Source: Clostridia bacterium (GTDB taxonomy: Bacteria; Bacillota; Clostridia; Oscillospirales; CAG-272). Taken from it: a DNA stretch of 16,743 nucleotides. Made by a program: the position numbers and the translations under genes. This document shows positions 13,512-16,743 of the stretch, in pieces. Location: contig JAFTNI010000152.1 in assembly GCA_017451975.1 (NCBI GenBank), positions 1-16,743 of the forward strand, given 5' to 3'. Position 1 is the first letter of the stretch; each line of letters opens with the position of its first letter. Under the pieces are notes generated by a model, which ran no database searches, was not told the DNA's origin, and saw nothing but the letters and a program-made list of their open reading frames with translations.

Positions 13512-15149
13512 ATGACAGGAGTTATATATGCACGCTATTCCTCGGACAATCAGCGAGAAGAATCTATCGAAGGTCAGCTCCGCGAGTGTGCTTCATTTGC
13601 AAGAAAAAACGACATACACGTTATAGAAAACTATATAGACAGAGCCTTTTCCGCCAAAACGGACAACCGTCCCGAATTTCAAAGAATGATACGCGAAAGC
13701 GCTCGCAAAGCATACGATGTGGTACTCGTTTGGAAACTTGATAGATTTTCAAGAAACCGTTATGATTCCGCAAAATACAAAGCCGCACTCAAAAAGAATA
13801 ATGTGCGTGTTGTTTCCGCCACAGAAGCAATTTCCGATGGCGCAGAGGGTATTATCCTTGAATCCGTCCTTGAGGGTATGGCAAAATACTATTCTGCCGA
13901 TCTTTCCGAAAAGGTTACGCGTGGTCACACGGAAAATGCGCTCAAATGCCAGTTCAACGGAAGTATTGTGCCTTACGGTTATGTGATAGATAAAGAAAAA
14001 CACTATCAATTAGATACAGAAAAAGCGCCAATAGTTCTTGAAATTTTCAAACGTTACACAAGCGGAGAAAGCATTACAGACATCATAAATGATTTGAACG
14101 AGCGAGGATTAAGAACGGCAAAAGGAAACAAATTCAATAAAAACAGTTTTCGCCATATGCTCAAAAACCGAAACTATATCGGAGAATATCATTACAACGG
14201 CATCATTACTCCTGGAGGAGTACCTGCAATAGTTCCGGAGGATATTTTCAACCGCGCAAACGAGCTTATTGAAACCAACAAGCGTGCCCCTGCAAGAAAG
14301 AAGGCAAAAGAAGAATATCTGCTTACAACAAAACTTTTCTGCGGGCATTGTCAAGCTATGATGGTAGGCGAAAGCGGGCAAAAAAGCAACGGGAATATAT
14401 ATCGTTATTACAAATGTGCGGGTGCGAAGAAACATGTCTGCGACAAAAAATCTGTCCGCAAAGAATGGATAGAAGAAGTTGTACTTAAGTTGATAATGCA
14501 AACACTTATGGATGAAGAAATGCTTCAAAAAGTTGCCGACCGCATTATGGAACTGCAAAAATCAGAAAACACTGTAATTCCTGCGCTTGAGCGTCAGCTT
14601 GCAGATGTACGAGCATCTATCGAAAATATCGTTAAAGCTATTGAAATGGGTGTGTTCACTCGTTCCACAAAGGTGCTTCTTGAGGAACTTGAAGCGGAGG
14701 AGGAACGTATTAAAGGCGATATTTGCCGAGAGCAACTGGAAAGCCGTCTTGTAACCGAGGAACAGATATGGTATATTTTTGATAAGTTCAAAAATATGGA
14801 TTTATCTATGCCGCAACAAAGACAGAAAATCATAGACAGTTTTTTGCACTCTATTGTTCTTTATGATGACAAGCTTGTTATTTCCTTTAATTATCGTGAA
14901 AAAGAAAAGACCTTGAAACTCGACCAATTAGTCGAGTTTATACATAGCCACGGTTCGGATTTGGGAAGCGCAGCTTCACCAAAAAAGAAAACGCATCGCA
15001 AAAGCGATGCGTTTTCTTTTTGTTTCCCGTCAACAGAATCAAATCTCTCGGCGATAGCCAATCGGGTTCGATCCCGTATGTTAGCGAAGCGAAAACAACC
15101 CAGGGCGGGTTGTTTTTGCAAGCGGTGTCGCCCCAAGTGCGAGTTTTGA
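13512..15149 (+). CDS. Large serine recombinase (TnpX/integrase type), C-terminus probably runs beyond the element
   Basis: 545 residues; ATG with AGAGGTG upstream. Resolvase domain at ~3-140 with VIYARYSSDNQ (Arg8, catalytic Ser10) and VWKLDRFSRNRYD; Recombinase domain at ~155-260 (VPYGYV ... NYIGEYHYNG); zinc ribbon with Cys277, Cys280 and two further Cys near 302 and 310; a charged coiled coil at ~345-415. Such enzymes cut and rejoin att sites to excise and insert elements, without needing homology. The tail after VEFIHSHGSDLGSAASP (about residue 490) is Lys/Arg/Ser/Cys-rich, unlike the family, and its codons form a perfect 18-bp hairpin. So the frame probably continues through the element end into flanking DNA. 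Shorter than TnpX (about 700). It faces the right-hand element boundary. Confidence 0.92.
   Translation: MTGVIYARYSSDNQREESIEGQLRECASFARKNDIHVIENYIDRAFSAKTDNRPEFQRMIRESARKAYDVVLVWKLDRFSRNRYDSAKYKAALKKNNVRVVSATEAISDGAEGIILESVLEGMAKYYSADLSEKVTRGHTENALKCQFNGSIVPYGYVIDKEKHYQLDTEKAPIVLEIFKRYTSGESITDIINDLNERGLRTAKGNKFNKNSFRHMLKNRNYIGEYHYNGIITPGGVPAIVPEDIFNRANELIETNKRAPARKKAKEEYLLTTKLFCGHCQAMMVGESGQKSNGNIYRYYKCAGAKKHVCDKKSVRKEWIEEVVLKLIMQTLMDEEMLQKVADRIMELQKSENTVIPALERQLADVRASIENIVKAIEMGVFTRSTKVLLEELEAEEERIKGDICREQLESRLVTEEQIWYIFDKFKNMDLSMPQQRQKIIDSFLHSIVLYDDKLVISFNYREKEKTLKLDQLVEFIHSHGSDLGSAASPKKKTHRKSDAFSFCFPSTESNLSAIANRVRSRMLAKRKQPRAGCFCKRCRPKCEF
14982..15021. terminator. Perfect 18-bp terminator hairpin inside the recombinase frame
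   Basis: AAAAAGAAAACGCATCGC (14982-14999), loop AAAA, and its exact complement (15004-15021) ending in CTTTTT. A near-perfect intrinsic terminator on both strands. Its place within a reading frame suggests that this stretch was not coding before the element was joined to it. Confidence 0.75.
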
Positions 15150-15298
15150 AGCAAATCTGCGATTTGCGCGCAAAACGACTCACGGCGGCGACTGACGTCA
15201 CCAAAAAATCCGAAAGCGGAATGCATATCATCACGCTTCAGCGTGCATCCTTCTGTGGCGTGATCATATACGACACTCCGTGTCGATAACCAAAGAAT
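15022..15298. other. Hairpin-rich intergenic segment, probably a structured or multi-copy repeat
   Basis: Apart from the recombinase tail (to 15149) no credible gene. Stems: AAAACAACCC/GGGTTGTTTT (15092-15101/15107-15116), nested GTTTTG/CAAAAC (15143-15148/15171-15176) around GCAAATC/GATTTGC (15151-15157/15161-15167), CACGC/GCGTG (15232-15236/15241-15245) and CGACAC/GTGTCG (15271-15276/15280-15285). A T-arm-like GGTTCGATCCC occurs at 15066-15076 but no tRNA can be folded around it. The minus-strand frames here look like translated repeat, not protein. Function unknown. Confidence 0.5.
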
Positions 15299-15328
15299 AA
15301 ACCCGAACAAATCCGTTCGGGTTTTTTT
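15299..15328. terminator. Terminator of the fucosidase gene, also usable from the left
   Basis: AAACCCGAAC (15299-15308), 6-nt loop, GTTCGGGTTT (15315-15324), with T-runs on both strands. It lies 6 bases beyond the fucosidase stop on the minus strand. Confidence 0.85.
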
Positions 15329-15333
15329 ATATC

Positions 15334-16569
15334 TTATTCTATTTCTGCTTCAGCTATTCTAACTACAAGGCTTGTACCGTAAGGGTAAGCTGTGCAGTTA
15401 ATTTTAAGCGTGTCAGCGTCCTGCTCAAAATCTAGCTTCTCGCCGTTATCAACCCAACGAACATTCTTAATCTTAGCGGAAACGCCCGTAAAGCATTTTT
15501 CTCCTGCGCCGCCGCCCGCAACAGTAACATTTTCGTTGCCGCTTATTGTAAGGTCGCTAACGAAGAAGTAAAGCTTGCCTTCTGCTTCAAGAGCAAAGTT
15601 TTTACCGTCGCCAAGCACGCCGCAAGGCTTGCCCTTATAAATGCAAGCGCCCGTTTTGTTTATCCATTCGCCCACGGTAAGAAGCATCGCTTCCTGCAAA
15701 AGCGGTATAGAACCGTCGCCCTTCGGACCGATGTTAAGAAGGTAGTTTGCACCAACCTTGCGGCATGAGCAAAGCGTTTCTATAAGGTGTGCGGCGGATT
15801 TATAGTTGAAGTCATTTTCGCCAAAGCCCCAATGCTCGTTCATAGTGTGGCACATTTCCGCCGCAAGGTATTTCGGCATACCCTCGCGGTCCATGGGCGT
15901 AGGTCTGCCCTGCTCAAATGTAACGCTATCTATTTCGGGGTTGCCTACAGCACCGCGCGCGGAAGTACCCGTATTGTTCACGATAATAGCGTTCGGCTGA
16001 TGCTTGCGTATCATACCGTAGAGCGCATCTTCTTCCCAATCGTTGTTCTTTTTCCACCAGTTGCCGTCAAACCAGAAGCCGCCTATTTCGCCGTAATTCG
16101 TGCAAAGAATTTCCACAGAATCGCGAAGATATTTGAGGTATGATTTAAAATCTTCATGGAAATCATCGTTATACCAGTCTGCCGTGGTGTGGTATAAAAA
16201 CGGTTTTATTCCGTTTTCGCGACAAGCATCTACAAACTCGCGCACGAGGTCGCGCCCGCAGGGCGAGTGCATAACGTCGTAATCGGAAAGACCTTTCGTA
16301 TCATAAAGCGAAAAGCCCTCGTGGTGGCGCGTGGTGAGCGTGATATATTTCGCACCCGCGGCTTTTGCAAGCTTTGCAAGCTTCTGCGCATCGAAGTTCT
16401 CTGCCGTGAAGGTATCTGCAAGCTTGATATATTCCTCTTTGGGAATTTTTCTTATGTGCTGTATCCATTCGCCCATGCCGAGCTGAGAGTAAAGCCCGAA
16501 ATGCACGAAAATGCCAAAGCCCAATTCTTCAAAATCAACAATTCTTTTTTCTGCTATAGGTAAAGACAT
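15334..16569 (-). CDS. Alpha-L-fucosidase, glycoside hydrolase family 29
   Basis: 411 residues; ATG preceded by GGAGGG. GH29 landmarks: FGIFVHFGLYS at 18-28, TTRHHEGFSLYDT at 79-91, YHTTADWYNDD at 126-136, and GGFWFDG at 163-169, where Asp168 is the catalytic nucleophile. The enzyme removes terminal alpha-L-fucose with retention of configuration. No signal peptide is visible, so it probably acts in the cytoplasm on imported fuco-oligosaccharides. The length is near that of a GH29 catalytic domain plus a C-terminal beta-sandwich (about 310-411). It has its own promoter and terminator, so it is a single-gene unit lying beyond the recombinase end, probably chromosomal. A fucosidase fits a host-mucin or milk-glycan-using gut organism (inference). 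Confidence 0.93.
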   Translation of the reverse strand: MSLPIAEKRIVDFEELGFGIFVHFGLYSQLGMGEWIQHIRKIPKEEYIKLADTFTAENFDAQKLAKLAKAAGAKYITLTTRHHEGFSLYDTKGLSDYDVMHSPCGRDLVREFVDACRENGIKPFLYHTTADWYNDDFHEDFKSYLKYLRDSVEILCTNYGEIGGFWFDGNWWKKNNDWEEDALYGMIRKHQPNAIIVNNTGTSARGAVGNPEIDSVTFEQGRPTPMDREGMPKYLAAEMCHTMNEHWGFGENDFNYKSAAHLIETLCSCRKVGANYLLNIGPKGDGSIPLLQEAMLLTVGEWINKTGACIYKGKPCGVLGDGKNFALEAEGKLYFFVSDLTISGNENVTVAGGGAGEKCFTGVSAKIKNVRWVDNGEKLDFEQDADTLKINCTAYPYGTSLVVRIAEAEIE

Positions 16570-16594
16570 AAAGCCCTCCGCATTGTTTTTCTAT

Positions 16595-16623
16595 ATTCTA
16601 CCATATTTCGCGCGTAAGGTCAA
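16595..16623 (-). promoter_or_regulatory. SigA-type promoter of the fucosidase gene
   Basis: Minus strand TTGACC (16623-16618), 17 bases, TAGAAT (16600-16595), 25 bases before the ATG. Confidence 0.8.
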
Positions 16624-16669
16624 CATAAAACCGAAAAGTCGCACACTTTTCAAAAATCTTTTTTATTTG

Positions 16670-16698
16670 TTGCAATATCTGTTACATTATGGTATAAT
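16670..16698 (+). promoter_or_regulatory. SigA-type promoter of the gene at the right edge
   Basis: TTGCAA (16670-16675), 17 bases, TATAAT (16693-16698). It is divergent from the fucosidase promoter, with 46 bases between the -35 boxes. Confidence 0.8.
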
Positions 16699-16736
16699 TG
16701 TAAATATGAAACAAATTCCAACCATAAGGAGCAAAT

Positions 16737-16743
16737 ATGAGTG
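16737..16743 (+). CDS. First codons of a gene cut off by the window edge
   Basis: ATG AGT G..., with AAGGAG (16726-16731) 5 bases upstream and the promoter above. Another in-frame-independent ATG at 16706 has no ribosome binding site. Only Met-Ser is visible, so the product cannot be named. It is divergent from the fucosidase gene, which is often the place of a regulator or transporter, but that is a guess. Confidence 0.6.

Noticed and set aside
15056..15082. Possible tRNA, because of GGTTCGATCCC
   Set aside because: With a 7-nt T-loop the stem has mismatches, and no anticodon arm, D-arm or acceptor stem fits around it.
14891..15310. Minus-strand open frame of 139 codons (and a second of 98)
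   Set aside because: It covers the recombinase end, a terminator and several hairpins, and has no ribosome site; it reads like translated repeat DNA.

Overview
The window looks like DNA from a low-to-mid GC Firmicute, most likely a gut or rumen member of Clostridia. The grounds are canonical SigA promoters, strong GGAGG-type ribosome binding sites, frequent GTG/TTG starts, a Tn4451-type TnpV protein, a clostridial-type large serine recombinase and a GH29 fucosidase. Species cannot be read from the sequence.

Layout. (1) 1-1083, minus strand: conjugal mobilization genes, a relaxase that runs off the left edge and overlaps a MobC-like protein by one base. (2) 1146-1845, plus strand: a GNAT acetyltransferase behind a strong promoter, a 22-residue leader peptide and an intrinsic terminator with a competing pairing, i.e. 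a probable attenuator. (3) 1846-2333: non-coding, packed with hairpins and about four ~61-bp modules sharing the 12-mer AAGTAGTAGCCA. (4) 2334-2747: tnpV. (5) 2806-6235, minus strand: two divergent paralogues (533 and 554 aa) that each fuse an ECF sigma factor to a winged-helix-like segment and a long uncharacterised C-terminal region, with near-identical promoters. (6) 6383-13279, minus strand: a compact operon of ECF sigma factor, membrane-anchored DUF4367-like anti-sigma factor, a frameshifted lipoprotein, an intact paralogue of it, a fused two-half ABC permease and an ABC ATPase. (7) 13512-15149, plus strand: a large serine recombinase whose frame seems to run out of the element. (8) 15020-15330: hairpin-rich intergenic DNA. 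(9) 15334-16569, minus strand: alpha-L-fucosidase, probably flanking chromosome. (10) The promoter and first codons of a plus-strand gene at the right edge.

Interpretation (inference): about 1-14980 is the right part of an integrative mobilizable element. The recombinase moves it, the relaxase and MobC make it transferable, and tnpV and the recombinase share a homologous promoter cassette. The main cargo is a possibly undescribed envelope-signalling or export system: a sigma/anti-sigma pair, two related lipoproteins, an ABC exporter and two giant ECF sigma factors with built-in C-terminal regions. The strongest novelty candidates are the giant sigma factors with this operon, the 61-bp module array, and the leader/attenuator before the acetyltransferase.
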